NCBI GenBank assembly: GCA_017859395.1
Contig: JAFMNE010000006.1
Coordinates: 24,369 to 72,825, forward strand
DNA length: 48,457 nt
Direction: 5' to 3'
Source: Ilumatobacteraceae bacterium
GTDB taxonomy: Bacteria; Actinomycetota; Acidimicrobiia; Acidimicrobiales; Ilumatobacteraceae
Under the pieces are notes generated by a model that saw only the letters and a program-made list of their open reading frames with translations, was not told the DNA's origin and made no database searches. The translations under genes and the position numbers were made by a program. This document shows, piece by piece, positions 18,032 through 27,689 of the stretch (position 1 is its first letter; each line of letters begins with the position of its first letter).

Positions 18032-18976
18032 TCACTGTTCGTCCATGTCGATCTCGCCATGCCGTGGCGGGTCGGCACCGCGACGCCCCACGGTGACCGC
18101 AGCGGCAGCGATTCCGGCTCGCGACGCGGCGCAGAGATCGTCGATATCCGGCTGTGGTGTGGGCCCCGACGGATGGTGGCGATACCACCACGACAAAAAG
18201 CCGGCATCGAAGGTGTCGCCCGCGCCGATCGTGTCGATGACGGGCACCGCGGGAACGTCAATCTCGGCGGTGCCATCAGCGGTGTGCACACCAACCCGGT
18301 CGGCTCCGCGGGTGAGTAACACCGCTTGCGCCCCACGGGCGATAAGCGCACGGGCGGCAGTCACCGCATCGATCCCCGGGGCCAGAATCGCCAGATCGTC
18401 GTCGCTGACCTTCACAACCCAACACGATGAGATAAGGGCGTTCACCCGTTGCCGGAAGGCATCGGGGTCGCTGATCAATGCGGGACGGGCATTCACATCC
18501 ACCATCACCGCCCGGCCGGCAATTGCTGCCGAGGTGATCGCAGCGGCGACGTCGGTGGCCATGGGCTCCAACACCAACCCCAGGCCTCCGGTGAACAGCA
18601 CCGGGGCGATGACATCGAGTACGCCAACACCGATCGGCGCTGACGTGCCGTCGATATAGAAGCGATACGCGGCCGCGCCCGTGTCGTCCACTTCGGCAAG
18701 TGCCAAGGTGGTGGGAGCCTGGACACGGCGCACCCAGTCCACCATCACCCCATCGGCGACCAACGCGTCGCACATCTGCGCGCCGAATCGGTCGGTCGAT
18801 ACCGCACCGGCATAGGCCACGGGCACCTCCAAGCGCCCGAGGGCCCGAGAGGTGGTGAACACCGACCCACCTACGACCGCATCGACGCTGCCGCTTGGCG
18901 ACGCGACGAGGTCGACGAGCGCTTCGCCACATGCCTGCACGAAAGGGGCTGATGCACGAGGTTCTGTCGGTGCCAC
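18032..18976 (-). CDS. PfkB-family sugar kinase (fructokinase/ribokinase-like)
   Basis: A 314-residue ribokinase-fold kinase. The N-terminal GEALVDLVAS and GGSVFTTSRALGRLEVPVAY segments form the sugar site, and DTIGAGDTFDAGFL near the C-terminus is PfkB signature 2, holding the catalytic Asp and the anion hole. The second motif fits fructokinases, but the substrate cannot be fixed from sequence. It starts with GTG and diverges from the cation antiporter gene. It is separated from the downstream peptidase gene by 48 nt that contain a separate -10 box, so co-transcription is optional. Confidence 0.87.
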   Translation of the reverse strand: MAPTEPRASAPFVQACGEALVDLVASPSGSVDAVVGGSVFTTSRALGRLEVPVAYAGAVSTDRFGAQMCDALVADGVMVDWVRRVQAPTTLALAEVDDTGAAAYRFYIDGTSAPIGVGVLDVIAPVLFTGGLGLVLEPMATDVAAAITSAAIAGRAVMVDVNARPALISDPDAFRQRVNALISSCWVVKVSDDDLAILAPGIDAVTAARALIARGAQAVLLTRGADRVGVHTADGTAEIDVPAVPVIDTIGAGDTFDAGFLSWWYRHHPSGPTPQPDIDDLCAASRAGIAAAAVTVGRRGADPPRHGEIDMDEQ

Positions 18977-19054
18977 CTACGTATGGTGCCACCGCTCGCC
19001 ATGACATCTGACCATCGTGTCGTCACGTGCCAAATCCGCTGCGATGCTGTGGCC

Positions 19055-20161
19055 ATGTCGTGGCTCACCCCGGTGCTGTTTGTCGTGGGTGTCGCCGCAC
19101 TCCTCGTCGGGGCCGAGGGGCTTGTGCGCGGTGCCTCACGCGTCGCGCTACGCACCGGGCTCTCCCCCGTTGTCATCGGGCTGACCGTTGTTGCCTTCGG
19201 CACGAGTGCTCCCGAACTTGCGGTAAGTCTGGGCGATGCCGTCGGCGGCTCAGGTGACCTCGCACTTGGCAACGTGGTGGGCTCGAATATCGCGAACATT
19301 CTCCTGGTGCTCGGTCTGTCGGCGCTGGTTGGCGGGGGGCTCAGCGTCGCTCTGCGCATCGTGCGTATCGATGTGCCGATCATGATCGTTGTGTCCGCGG
19401 CGGTGCTCGTCATGGCGCTCGATCACCGGCTGGGCCGCGTCGACGGCGTCATTCTTGTTGCGGTGCTGATCGCGTACCTGTGGTGGACCGTGGCAGGTGC
19501 GCGTCGCACCAGCGACGACAAGACCAGCAGCGAGGCGCTCGGCGACTACGCCGATGCACTCACCCCGGAACGACTGCGCGCCACGCCCGTGTGGCGCGAC
19601 CTGATGTACGTGGCCGGCGGGTTGGGCCTGCTCGTGGTCGGTGCCCAGTTCCTGGTCAGCGCAGCGTCTGATATCGCGTCCGAGCTTGGCGTCAGCGAGC
19701 TGGTCATCGGCCTCACCGTCGTTGCGATCGGCACCTCGCTACCCGAGGTCGCGACCTCCGTCGTTGCAGCAGCCCGTGGTCAACGCGACATGGCGGTCGG
19801 TAACGCGATCGGCTCGAATCTGTTCAATCTGCTCGCCGTTCTCGGGATCACGTCGATGGTGTCTCCGGTGCGTGTCGGTGACGGCGCGCTCGGATTCGAC
19901 CTTCCCTTCATGGTCGCTGTGGCCGTGGCCTGCCTACCGGTCTTCATCGATGGCTTCGAAGTCAAACGCTGGCAAGGCGGTGTGTTCTGCACCTATTACG
20001 CGGCCTACCTGACGTGGCTGGCACTGGACGCCGCGGATTACGGCCTGCACGGCCCCTTCAGCGCCGCCATGGGGTGGTTCGTGGTGCCCGTCACCGTGAT
20101 CACCCTCACCGTCGTCGGTTGGCGTGGCTACGGGGAGTACCGCGCATCACACACGACCTGA
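19055..20161 (+). CDS. Sodium/calcium exchanger family antiporter
   Basis: A 368-residue CaCA-superfamily antiporter (YrbG/CaxA group). The two alpha repeats are clear: GLTVVAFGTSAPELAVS with GNVVGSNIANILLVLG in the first half, and GLTVVAIGTSLPEVATS with GNAIGSNLFNLLAVLG in the second. These form the ion site. Around ten transmembrane helices are visible, split by a charged cytoplasmic loop (about 150-180). It exports Ca2+ or another cation in exchange for Na+ or H+. The start MSWLTPVLFV is chosen because the 24 upstream in-frame codons are hydrophilic and unlike the family. It ends 4 bp before the ppgK stop. Confidence 0.92.
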   Translation: MSWLTPVLFVVGVAALLVGAEGLVRGASRVALRTGLSPVVIGLTVVAFGTSAPELAVSLGDAVGGSGDLALGNVVGSNIANILLVLGLSALVGGGLSVALRIVRIDVPIMIVVSAAVLVMALDHRLGRVDGVILVAVLIAYLWWTVAGARRTSDDKTSSEALGDYADALTPERLRATPVWRDLMYVAGGLGLLVVGAQFLVSAASDIASELGVSELVIGLTVVAIGTSLPEVATSVVAAARGQRDMAVGNAIGSNLFNLLAVLGITSMVSPVRVGDGALGFDLPFMVAVAVACLPVFIDGFEVKRWQGGVFCTYYAAYLTWLALDAADYGLHGPFSAAMGWFVVPVTVITLTVVGWRGYGEYRASHTT

Positions 20162-20165
20162 CCGG

Positions 20166-20903
20166 TCACTGCGAGCGCACCGCCATTGCCGCGCCGGCGA
20201 TACCAGCGGAGTTCGCGAAGTCGGCGACACGGCGCTCGGCACGAGTGTGCAACGAATCGATCCACTTGTGCGCCTTCTTCGACGCACCGCCACCGAAGAT
20301 CATCATGTCGGGTGAGAGCAGACGCTCGACAACAGCGCAGAATTCGTCGACCCGTGCGGCCCACTGATCCCAACTCAGGCCGTCACGGTCGCGGGCACTT
20401 GCAGCCGCGTAGGCCTCGATGGACTCGCCGGCAAACTCGAGGTGGCCGAGTTCGGTATTGGGCACCAATCGCCCGTCGATGAACAACGCCGAGCCAATAC
20501 CCGTGCCCATCGTGATGACCAGCACGACACCAGCGACGTCTCGGCCGGCACCGCATCTCATTTCAGCGAGACCAGCCGCGTCGGCGTCGTTCAGCAGTTC
20601 GACATCGACCCCAAGCCGATCCGCGAACAGGGCGCGGCCATCCACGCCAATCCATGCATCGTCGATATTGGCCGCGGTGTGCACCACACCGTCGATCACT
20701 ACCGATGGCATCGCGATACCCACGGGGCCACTCCATCCATGGTGATCAACGATCTTGGCGACAACGTCAGCCACCGCATCGGGCGTAGAGTTACTCGGGG
20801 TTGGTATGCGATACCGCTCGCCGATCAACGCACCCGAGTCACAATCGACGGGCGCACCCTTGATTCCGGTGCCACCGATATCGATTCCGAAGCTGAACCC
20901 CAT
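20166..20903 (-). CDS. ppgK: Polyphosphate glucokinase
   Basis: A 245-residue ROK-family kinase that phosphorylates glucose using polyphosphate (and ATP), an actinobacterial hallmark. Seen are the phosphate motif [11 protein letters not shown] at 6-16, [21 protein letters not shown] and the ELGHLEF motif that marks PPGK within ROK proteins. The C-terminus [15 protein letters not shown] also fits. It follows the FAD reductase gene by 5 nt and is probably the last gene of the prfA-prmC unit. Its product would feed pgi and glycogen metabolism encoded elsewhere in the window. Confidence 0.93.
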   Translation of the reverse strand: MGFSFGIDIGGTGIKGAPVDCDSGALIGERYRIPTPSNSTPDAVADVVAKIVDHHGWSGPVGIAMPSVVIDGVVHTAANIDDAWIGVDGRALFADRLGVDVELLNDADAAGLAEMRCGAGRDVAGVVLVITMGTGIGSALFIDGRLVPNTELGHLEFAGESIEAYAAASARDRDGLSWDQWAARVDEFCAVVERLLSPDMMIFGGGASKKAHKWIDSLHTRAERRVADFANSAGIAGAAMAVRSQ

Positions 20904-20908
20904 GGATC

Positions 20909-22129
20909 TCAGGCAGCGGCACGCGTGCGACGTAGCAGCGGATCCGCTGCTGCCAGGGTGCGGTCGGCCAACCGCATGACCCGACCACCAGCACCCGGGG
21001 TGTCGGCGTCGACAAGGTTACCCATGACCTGCAGGGTGATATTCGCCACCGCTTGTGTGCCAACCGCGACGCGCAGACCCGAACGCAGGATCCGAGGATG
21101 GCCGATGAGGAAGGCGAAGCGGCGACCGGTGCGCAAGAACGAATCGAATTTTGCCCCGATCTCGGCGTCGTAGCGAGCGGGGGCGGTATCGACGCCGCCC
21201 ATAAAAGCATCCACAGCTGCCATGCCCGATTCCAAGCCGTAATCGATGCCCTCACCATTCATCGGGTTCACCAATCCCGCGGCATCACCAATCGCCACCC
21301 AGCCCGGCCCATGTCGGCGTTGCACACTCATCGGCAGTCGCCACGCGCGCGGACGCTCCAGGTACTCACCTAGCGACCACGAGTCGATGACGAGGTCTCG
21401 ATAGGCGTCGAGCAGGTTGTTCAGATTCAGCGACTTGAAACCGCGCATGGTCGACAATGCACCGACACCGATATTGACGGTGCCATCGCCGCAGGGGAAC
21501 ATCCAGCCGTACCCGGGCACCGGGGTACCGGACGCGTCGCGCAGAGTCAGGCAGGCCTCAAGCATGTCTTCGCCGTGGCGCGGCGTTTCCGCGTACGCGC
21601 GTATCGCCAGCCCGAACGGTTCGTCCGCTACCCGCTCTGCGCCCAGCATGCGCGCGATCTTGCCAGGGGCACCAGCCGCGATGACCACCATGTCGGCATC
21701 GATCCGGCCACTCGGTGTGCTCACGCCCACCACACGTCCGTCATCGATAACCGGTTCGGCTTCTACACCGAAGCGCACATCAGCACCTGCTGCCGCCGCC
21801 GCATCGATCAATGCTGCATCGAGACGTCGTCGCGGCCACACCGCACCGTGATCGGGAAAGCGCCCCCCGCTCGGCCACGGCAGTTCGCGCACCTGGCGAC
21901 CGGCCACCATCCGGAGGCCGCCGATGCGGTGGGCCCCATCGAGTGGCACACCAAGTCGGTCCATCGCAGCAACCGCGCGAGGCGTCAGACCATCACCGCA
22001 GATCTTGTCCCGGCCACGTTCAGACTTCTCGAGTACCACCACCCGAAGACCGGCCTGCGCGGCAGCGATTCCCGCAGCCGCACCCGCAGGGCCACCACCG
22101 ATCACGGCGATGTCGACACGCTCGGTCAT
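20909..22129 (-). CDS. Geranylgeranyl reductase family FAD-dependent oxidoreductase (MenJ-like)
   Basis: A 406-residue flavoprotein. The dinucleotide motif [15 protein letters not shown] is at the N-terminus, with [19 protein letters not shown] typical of the geranylgeranyl reductase group and [22 protein letters not shown] as the second FAD motif. Relatives saturate isoprenoid chains of menaquinone (mycobacterial MenJ), lipids or chlorophyll. Menaquinone is plausible here because a chorismate mutase gene overlaps it upstream, but that is inference. Its ATG overlaps the chorismate mutase stop as ATGA. Confidence 0.87.
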   Translation of the reverse strand: MTERVDIAVIGGGPAGAAAGIAAAQAGLRVVVLEKSERGRDKICGDGLTPRAVAAMDRLGVPLDGAHRIGGLRMVAGRQVRELPWPSGGRFPDHGAVWPRRRLDAALIDAAAAAGADVRFGVEAEPVIDDGRVVGVSTPSGRIDADMVVIAAGAPGKIARMLGAERVADEPFGLAIRAYAETPRHGEDMLEACLTLRDASGTPVPGYGWMFPCGDGTVNIGVGALSTMRGFKSLNLNNLLDAYRDLVIDSWSLGEYLERPRAWRLPMSVQRRHGPGWVAIGDAAGLVNPMNGEGIDYGLESGMAAVDAFMGGVDTAPARYDAEIGAKFDSFLRTGRRFAFLIGHPRILRSGLRVAVGTQAVANITLQVMGNLVDADTPGAGGRVMRLADRTLAAADPLLRRTRAAA

Positions 22130-22416
22130 GCAGCGCCGTCCGTTGCGATGCGTTGATGGTGGCGGATCACTTCAGCGACCACGAACCTCAAGAACTTCTC
22201 GGTGAATGCGGGGTCGAGACCAGCAGCCGAGGCCAGCGACTGCAGCCGTTCGATTTGAGCTTGTTCACGTTCAGGGTCTGCTGCAGGCAGACCCACGGCC
22301 GCCTTGTACTCGCCGACGGCTTGGGTGATCTTGAACCGCTCGGCCAGCATGTGCACGATGGCCGCATCGATGTTGTCGATACTCGCTCGATAGCTGCTCA
22401 GGCGGTCGTCGGTCAC
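22126..22416 (-). CDS. Chorismate mutase (AroQ type)
   Basis: A 96-residue all-helical AroQ-class chorismate mutase that converts chorismate to prephenate. The first helix (RLSSYRASIDNIDAAIVHMLAERF), the YKAAVGLPAADPEREQAQIERL segment and the FLRFVVAEVIRHHQRI end match the family; the Arg and Lys residues that bind the substrate carboxylates are present. The frame also offers ATG at 22428, but AGGA lies 5 nt before GTG 22416, so that start is preferred. No signal peptide, so it is cytoplasmic. It follows prmC after 80 nt, at the place where many actinobacteria carry a Sua5/YwlC gene. Confidence 0.9.
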   Translation of the reverse strand: MTDDRLSSYRASIDNIDAAIVHMLAERFKITQAVGEYKAAVGLPAADPEREQAQIERLQSLASAAGLDPAFTEKFLRFVVAEVIRHHQRIATDGAA

Positions 22417-22496
22417 GGTGGTCCTCATCTCGGTCGCCCGAACCTCGGGGCCATGCCCACGCTATCGGCGAGGGTTCGACCACGCCAGATGTGCGA

Positions 22497-23333
22497 TCAC
22501 TCGCTGGGCCGTCGGCCGCGTACAACGCGATCGTGGCCACCGTGGTCGGTGTCCACCGACACATCAACGAGGCCGGCCGCACTGAACAATTCGCGCACCG
22601 CCACCCCCTGCGAGGTGCCAATTTCGACAATGAGCCATCCTCCCGGCACGAGATGACCCGGGGCCTCACGCGCCAGTGTGCGCAGAGCATCAAGGCCGTC
22701 TGAGCCGGAGAACAGCGCGATGGCTGGCTCATACTGGGCGACAACCGGCTCCACATCGGGATCGTCAAGCGCGATATACGGCGGATTCGACACAATGACG
22801 TCGAACGGAGCCAAACCACGTAACGGGGCACACCAGTCGCCGAGCACCACGGTGACATTGCGAGCCGCACGGCCGATGCCCGCCAAGTTCGCTCGGGCCA
22901 CACTCAGTGCGTCGGCGTCAACATCACTCATCATCACCGATGTCCCTTCGAGGGGCAGTTCGCTCGCCACGGCCAACCCAATCGCCCCCGATCCGCATCC
23001 AAGATCGGCCACCCTCCGATGGTCGACACCATCCAACACGTCGAGCACTGCCGCAACGACAAGCTCGGTCTCGGGACGCGGGATCAGGACCCGCTGATCG
23101 ACAGCGAGGTCGAGGTGGCGAAAACCCCACCGACCGAGGACGTACTGCAACGGTTCACCCGCACGGTGACGCGCGACCATTGCATCGAGATGAGCCACCA
23201 TGCGCTCGGTGACGTCGATACCGCCGTCGGCACCCCAGTCGTCGATGCCGGTCGCCGTCTCCACGAGCCATCGCGCCGCGGTCGAATCGCCAAGAAGTTC
23301 AGTAATCTCACGCCGCAGATCACGCGGGGTCAT
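22497..23333 (-). CDS. prmC: Release factor glutamine N5-methyltransferase
   Basis: A 278-residue SAM-dependent enzyme that methylates the GGQ glutamine of release factors. The N-terminal helical domain (about 1-75) is followed by a Rossmann methyltransferase with DLGCGSGAIGLAVA and the NPPY motif (VSNPPYIAL) that holds the amide substrate. ATG 23333 overlaps the end of prfA by 14 nt, so translation is coupled to the gene of its substrate. The upstream in-frame ATG at 23381 would add 16 residues lying inside prfA and is less likely. Confidence 0.95.
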   Translation of the reverse strand: MTPRDLRREITELLGDSTAARWLVETATGIDDWGADGGIDVTERMVAHLDAMVARHRAGEPLQYVLGRWGFRHLDLAVDQRVLIPRPETELVVAAVLDVLDGVDHRRVADLGCGSGAIGLAVASELPLEGTSVMMSDVDADALSVARANLAGIGRAARNVTVVLGDWCAPLRGLAPFDVIVSNPPYIALDDPDVEPVVAQYEPAIALFSGSDGLDALRTLAREAPGHLVPGGWLIVEIGTSQGVAVRELFSAAGLVDVSVDTDHGGHDRVVRGRRPSE

Positions 23334-24420
23334 CCACCCCTCCGATCCCTGCCTCAGCGAGCAGGCGGGTGTGCTCATCATCGAGGAGTGGTCCGATCAC
23401 GGCATCGAGGTCACCAGCGAGAATGTCACCCAGTCGGTGAACGGTGAATCCGATGCGATGATCGGTGACCCGATTCTCTTTAAAATTGTAGGTGCGAATT
23501 TTCTCACTGCGGCCACCACCGCCGAGTTGGGCACGCCGCTGCGCTGACCGTTCGGCCGACGCATCATCGAGTGCTAGCGCATGAAGACGCGCCCGCAGCA
23601 CCTGCATGGCACGCAATCTGTTCTGCAACTGGCTGCGCTCGTCTTGCATCGTGACGACGAGGCCACTCGGTCGGTGGGTGATCCTCACCGCCGAATCGGT
23701 GGTGTTGACATGTTGACCCCCGGCACCCGACGAGCGGTAGACGTCGATGTCGAGGTCGTTCTCATCGATGGCGACTTCCACTTCATCCACCTCGCCAAGA
23801 ACGGCAACCGTGGCCGACGAGGTGTGAACTCTGCCCTGACTCTCGGTGACCGGTACGCGCTGCACCCGGTGCGGCCCGCCTTCGAGGTGCAGCCGTTCCC
23901 ACGCATCGTCTCCTCTGATCACGATGACCGCGGTATCGATGCCACCGAGTGCACTATGGCGTACCGAGAGCTCCTCCACTCGCCATCGCCGCCGCTGGGC
24001 ATAGGCGCGATACATGGCCAGCAGATCAGCGGCGAACAGGTTGGCCTCCTCACCGCCCTCTGCCCCGCGCACCTCCATGATCACTGCACGGCCGGCATCG
24101 GGATCGGGAGGTACCAGCAACGCCCGCGTCTGCACATCGAGTTCAGCGAGGTCGGCATCGATCCGCAGGATCTCTGCGTCGAGTTCGGCCCGCTCGCCGA
24201 CGTCGGCGCTGTGGCACATCTCGACGGCGGCCTCACGATCGCCGAGAAGGTGACGCCGTCGGGCAACAGCATCGGCAACTGGCATCAATTGCCGATGCCG
24301 GGCCGCGATCGCGCGCAGTGCCGTGGCATCGGCCGCAGCATCGGCCATGGCCGACTCGAGCTCGACGGCCTCGATTGCCATCGCCTCGAGCCGTGCCCAG
24401 ATTGCCGTGGTATCGCTCAT
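23320..24420 (-). CDS. prfA: Peptide chain release factor 1
   Basis: A 366-residue class I release factor for UAA and UAG codons. Visible are an N-terminal coiled helical domain, the codon-reading tripeptide PVT in RVPVTESQGRVHTSSATVAVL, and the catalytic GGQ in SSGAGGQHVNTTDSAVRITH. DERSQLQNRLRAMQVLRARL and the C-terminal KIRTYNFKENRVTDHRIGFTV are diagnostic. ATG 24420 overlaps the stop of the upstream unknown gene as ATGA. PVT rather than PAT in the anticodon-mimic loop is a known variant. Confidence 0.97.
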   Translation of the reverse strand: MSDTTAIWARLEAMAIEAVELESAMADAAADATALRAIAARHRQLMPVADAVARRRHLLGDREAAVEMCHSADVGERAELDAEILRIDADLAELDVQTRALLVPPDPDAGRAVIMEVRGAEGGEEANLFAADLLAMYRAYAQRRRWRVEELSVRHSALGGIDTAVIVIRGDDAWERLHLEGGPHRVQRVPVTESQGRVHTSSATVAVLGEVDEVEVAIDENDLDIDVYRSSGAGGQHVNTTDSAVRITHRPSGLVVTMQDERSQLQNRLRAMQVLRARLHALALDDASAERSAQRRAQLGGGGRSEKIRTYNFKENRVTDHRIGFTVHRLGDILAGDLDAVIGPLLDDEHTRLLAEAGIGGVDDPA

Positions 24421-25406
24421 GGGATCGCCGTGACCGAGATCGGCACCGTGACCGCCGAGCAAAGCTCATCGTGTGCCGCGAGGCGGTTGCGCTCCGGAAG
24501 TGCCATGGTCACGCCATCAACACCGAGATGCGATGCCATATCAGCTGCATCGGCCCACGCCCCCAGATCAAGGCCCGTGGTGAACACCACGAGGTGACGC
24601 CCATCGGAGGTGACGGCGAAAGCAGGAGCTGGGCTCAACACCGAGATCCGGCGATGCAGCCCTTCGAGCGGTGAGAGGTCATCGGCAACCCCATCAAGGC
24701 CACCGGCAGCAAGCACCTCGGCACGAAGTCGGCGCTCCGGTGCCAGACGTTGCAAGGGATGGGGCTCTGCGTCAGATGCCCGGTGCGCACGGACCTCAGA
24801 AACCACCTGTGCGAGTCGCTCGCGTGCACCGTCGACGCCGTAGAGCATCTCGCCAGCCGTGCGGTCATGTCGGCCGACCCCGACAGAGATCTCCGCGCCA
24901 TCTGGCCCATCGATCACCCGGCAGACCTCAAGGCCCAGCACTTCACCCAGCACCATGCCATGGTCGACCACTACGTCGGCGCCAGCCTCATCGATGGCTG
25001 CAGCGAATTCGAGGTGTGCATCGGGCGGCGGCGGCGGCGCCTCTGGCGGGTGGGCCTCAACCGCTACCGGCGTGCGACCCTCAAGGCGCACAACCCTTGT
25101 CGGTGTGGCCGCCACAGCCGCTCGCCGAGCCGTCGCCGAACCGTCGGCCTCTGCGTCAGCTCCATGCAGAGCCAGAGTGATCTCACGTACACCGGCGCGG
25201 CGGGCATGTAACCAGGCGGCCGCAATAATGCGATGAGGGGCGTCATCGGCGACGATCCACGCCGTGGTATCGCCCACAACCATCGCTGCCCCATCAATGG
25301 ACCGCGGCTGTACACCGCTCACACCCGCATCGGAAGCCACCGACGTCGCGACGACCTCGAGCAGGCGACGACGACGGGCGACGCCCTCGGCGTCAGCAGC
25401 CACCAT
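24417..25406 (-). CDS. Uncharacterised protein between rpmE and prfA
   Basis: 329 residues, not recognised. It is soluble, Ala- and Asp-rich, with no transmembrane segment, signal peptide or cysteine motif. The N-terminal half (about 1-110) looks like an alpha/beta domain (MVVGDTTAWIVADD, HRIIAAAWLHARRAGVREITLAL), followed by a Pro-rich break near 125 (PPEAPPPPPD) and a second alpha/beta half with VVVDHGMVLGEVLGLEVCRVID and LVVFTTGLDLGAWADAADMASHL. It starts 18 nt after rpmE and its stop overlaps the prfA start as ATGA, so it is fixed in a translation operon. In the actinobacterial gene order I know, prfA follows rpmE directly, so this is an insertion. A role linked to translation is only guilt by association. 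Confidence 0.7.
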   Translation of the reverse strand: MVAADAEGVARRRRLLEVVATSVASDAGVSGVQPRSIDGAAMVVGDTTAWIVADDAPHRIIAAAWLHARRAGVREITLALHGADAEADGSATARRAAVAATPTRVVRLEGRTPVAVEAHPPEAPPPPPDAHLEFAAAIDEAGADVVVDHGMVLGEVLGLEVCRVIDGPDGAEISVGVGRHDRTAGEMLYGVDGARERLAQVVSEVRAHRASDAEPHPLQRLAPERRLRAEVLAAGGLDGVADDLSPLEGLHRRISVLSPAPAFAVTSDGRHLVVFTTGLDLGAWADAADMASHLGVDGVTMALPERNRLAAHDELCSAVTVPISVTAIP

Positions 25407-25424
25407 GGGAGCAGACCGTACAGA

Positions 25425-25637
25425 TCAGGTGCGGTTGCGCTCGCCGTACCGGCGGTTGAAGCGCTCCACACGACCACCCGAGTCGACGAGCTTCTGCTTG
25501 CCGGTGAAGAACGGATGGCATTCATTGCACAGTTCGAGGATCTGCTCGCCACCGCGGGTCGAGCGGGTCTCGAAGGTGCTTCCGCACGAACAACGAACGG
25601 TCACGACCTCGTAATTGGGGTGGATATCGGCTTTCAT
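25425..25637 (-). CDS. rpmE: Ribosomal protein L31 (zinc-binding type)
   Basis: A 70-residue protein of the large ribosomal subunit. [19 protein letters not shown] and [14 protein letters not shown] carry the four cysteines of the C+ form, which binds zinc and bridges the subunits. The start is fixed by a perfect AGGAG 5 nt upstream; the in-frame extension to 25703 is not family-like. It lies 62 nt after rho, the usual order. Confidence 0.97.
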   Translation of the reverse strand: MKADIHPNYEVVTVRCSCGSTFETRSTRGGEQILELCNECHPFFTGKQKLVDSGGRVERFNRRYGERNRT

Positions 25638-25699
25638 CAGAACTCCTGTGGATCGGCCACCGAATGGTAGCGGTGAGAAATCGGTGTTGCTCCGTGAGG

Positions 25700-27466
25700 T
25701 CACATACCCGGCTGTTTGGCGACCTCGGAGAGGAACTCGTCATTGGTGCGGAATGTCTTCAAACGATCGACGAGCAATTCGAGACCCGGAGCGGCGCTCC
25801 CGTCAGCGGCCAGACCCGACAACACGCGACGCAGTTTCCAGACCATCTGCAACTGTTTGCGATCGAAGAGCAGCTCCTCGTGGCGGGTGCTCGATGCATC
25901 GACATCGATGGCGGGATAAATCCGACGTTCGGCCATCCTGCGGTCGAGACGCAACTCCATGTTGCCCGTGCCCTTGAACTCCTCGAACACCGCTTCATCC
26001 ATGCGGCTATTCGTCTCGACCAGCGCCGTGGCCAAGATGGTCAGCGATCCACCCTCTTCAATGTTGCGAGCAGCGCCGAAGAACCGCTTGGGCGGGTACA
26101 GCGCGCCGGCATCGATACCGCCGGAGAGAATTCGTCCGCTTGCGGGTGCCGCAAGGTTGTATGCGCGGCTCAAACGGGTGATGCCATCGAGGATGACCAC
26201 GACATCTTCGCCGTACTCGACCATGCGCTTGGCCTTCTCAATCGCCATCTCGGCAACCTGAGTGTGTTGATCGCTCGGCTTGTCGAAGGTCGACGCGATC
26301 ACTTCACCACGCACGTGCCGGCGCATGTCGGTCACCTCTTCGGGGCGTTCATCGATCAAGAGAACGATCAAGCGCACCTCAGGATTGTTCGCCTCGATCG
26401 AGGTGGCGATGGTCTTCATCACCGTGGTCTTGCCCGCCTTCGGAGGCGACACGATTAGACCTCGCTGCCCTTTGCCCACCGGACAGATCAAGTCGATGAT
26501 GCGTGCGGTCATGTTGGTCGGATCACTCGGATCCTCCATGCGCAGCTTCTCGTCGGGGAACAGCGCAGTGAGGTCCTCGAAACGACGCCGCTTCTTGGCT
26601 TCGGACGGGTCCTTGCCATTGATGCTGGTGATCTCGAGCAACGCCGGATTCTTCTCGTTGCGACCCGCCGGGCGCATCATGCCGACCACATGGTCACCCT
26701 TGCGAAGACCAAGCTGGCGGGAGAGTTTCACGGGCACATAGGCGTCACGCTTGGATGCGAGGTAATCCGACACTCGGACAAATCCGTAGCCCTCATCCCG
26801 AAGATCGACGTAGCCGTCGACCGGAACCGGGTCACTGCTTTGAGGTTGCTCTTCACCATCGAAGAAATCACGATCGTCGCCCTGAGGGCCCTCGGGACCG
26901 CGGCCTGATTTACGCCGGCGGCGACGGCGATTCCGGTTGCGATTGTCGCCATCGGCATCGTCGGTATCGTCGCGTTGCCCGTCGCGATTGTTGTCGCGGT
27001 GATTCCCACGATTCGCATCACGTTGTTGCGGTTGGCGCCCACGCTGATCATCACGGCGCCCATCACGCTGGTCGCGAGATCCGCCGCGCGCAGCGGGGCC
27101 ATCACCGCCAGCGGGCGTGGACCCTGCGGTGTCGGCCGATGACTCGTCCTCAACGAATGCCATCTCCCACTCGGCCATCGGTTCGTCACCGGTTGCCAGT
27201 GGCGCCGGTGTCGGCGCCGCAGCGGGTTCCTTCGCAGATGCGGGCTCAGGCGTAGACGCCGGCTCACGAGCGGGCGCAGGTGCTGCGGCCGCCGGCGTCG
27301 GCGCTGCGTCGGGTGTTCCCGTCGACGCGAGGATGCCATCAATGATGTCGGCTTTCTTCGAGCGGGCGGTCACCTTCAGCCCGAGCGCTTTCGCGATCGC
27401 AAGAAGTTGCTCTTTGTCCTTTGTCTCCAGGACAGATTGTTCGAGTGCCTGAGCAGCCACGTTCAC
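25700..27466 (-). CDS. rho: Transcription termination factor Rho
   Basis: A 588-residue hexameric RNA helicase ending transcription. Domains: Rho_N at about 10-50, a low-complexity insert at about 55-210 that is first Pro/Ala-rich and then Arg/Asp/Asn/Gln-rich, the cold-shock-like RNA-binding domain at about 215-290 ([19 protein letters not shown]), and the RecA-like motor with Walker A PPKAGKTT near 345 and [16 protein letters not shown]. Actinobacterial Rho proteins often carry such inserts; the E. coli protein is 419 residues. The start is ambiguous: GGAAAGG precedes TTG 27469, GTG 27466 and GTG 27460, and the GTG codons are spaced best. Confidence 0.96.
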   Translation of the reverse strand: MNVAAQALEQSVLETKDKEQLLAIAKALGLKVTARSKKADIIDGILASTGTPDAAPTPAAAAPAPAREPASTPEPASAKEPAAAPTPAPLATGDEPMAEWEMAFVEDESSADTAGSTPAGGDGPAARGGSRDQRDGRRDDQRGRQPQQRDANRGNHRDNNRDGQRDDTDDADGDNRNRNRRRRRRKSGRGPEGPQGDDRDFFDGEEQPQSSDPVPVDGYVDLRDEGYGFVRVSDYLASKRDAYVPVKLSRQLGLRKGDHVVGMMRPAGRNEKNPALLEITSINGKDPSEAKKRRRFEDLTALFPDEKLRMEDPSDPTNMTARIIDLICPVGKGQRGLIVSPPKAGKTTVMKTIATSIEANNPEVRLIVLLIDERPEEVTDMRRHVRGEVIASTFDKPSDQHTQVAEMAIEKAKRMVEYGEDVVVILDGITRLSRAYNLAAPASGRILSGGIDAGALYPPKRFFGAARNIEEGGSLTILATALVETNSRMDEAVFEEFKGTGNMELRLDRRMAERRIYPAIDVDASSTRHEELLFDRKQLQMVWKLRRVLSGLAADGSAAPGLELLVDRLKTFRTNDEFLSEVAKQPGM

Positions 27467-27469
27467 CAA

Positions 27470-27689
27470 ACCTTTCCGCGTGGCGGGCCGGTACCGACAT
27501 GGTGTCGATACCGCGACCGGGGAGGCGCACGACGAGCGCCCACCGGCTGTGTAGATTCCGAATCACCCTCGACCGCAGCATGGAGGTCTCAGACGATGTC
27601 AGCGACGCCGCCTGATGGCGGGAGATCCGGGGAGGCGGGCCGAACGGCACCGCCCGTATCAATGTAGCAGCCCGGTCAGTCGTGCACAA
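27470..27689 (-). promoter_or_regulatory. rho promoter and long 5' leader
   Basis: On the minus strand TTGTGC (27689-27684), a 17-bp spacer and TACATT (27666-27661) form a good sigma-70-type promoter starting at the last base before the thrC stop codon. Transcription from it would begin near 27653 and give a leader of about 190 nt before rho. The leader includes the short hairpin CCGCC-ATCA-GGCGG (27621-27608). rho genes are often autoregulated by attenuation in their leader; that is the expected role but unproven here. No ORF in this stretch is convincing, and thrB, which usually lies here, is absent. Confidence 0.5.

Noticed and set aside
27339-27689. 116-codon minus-strand frame in the place of thrB
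   Set aside because: Basic, Arg-rich, no GHMP-kinase motif, overlaps the start of rho in another frame; most likely the rho leader by chance open.
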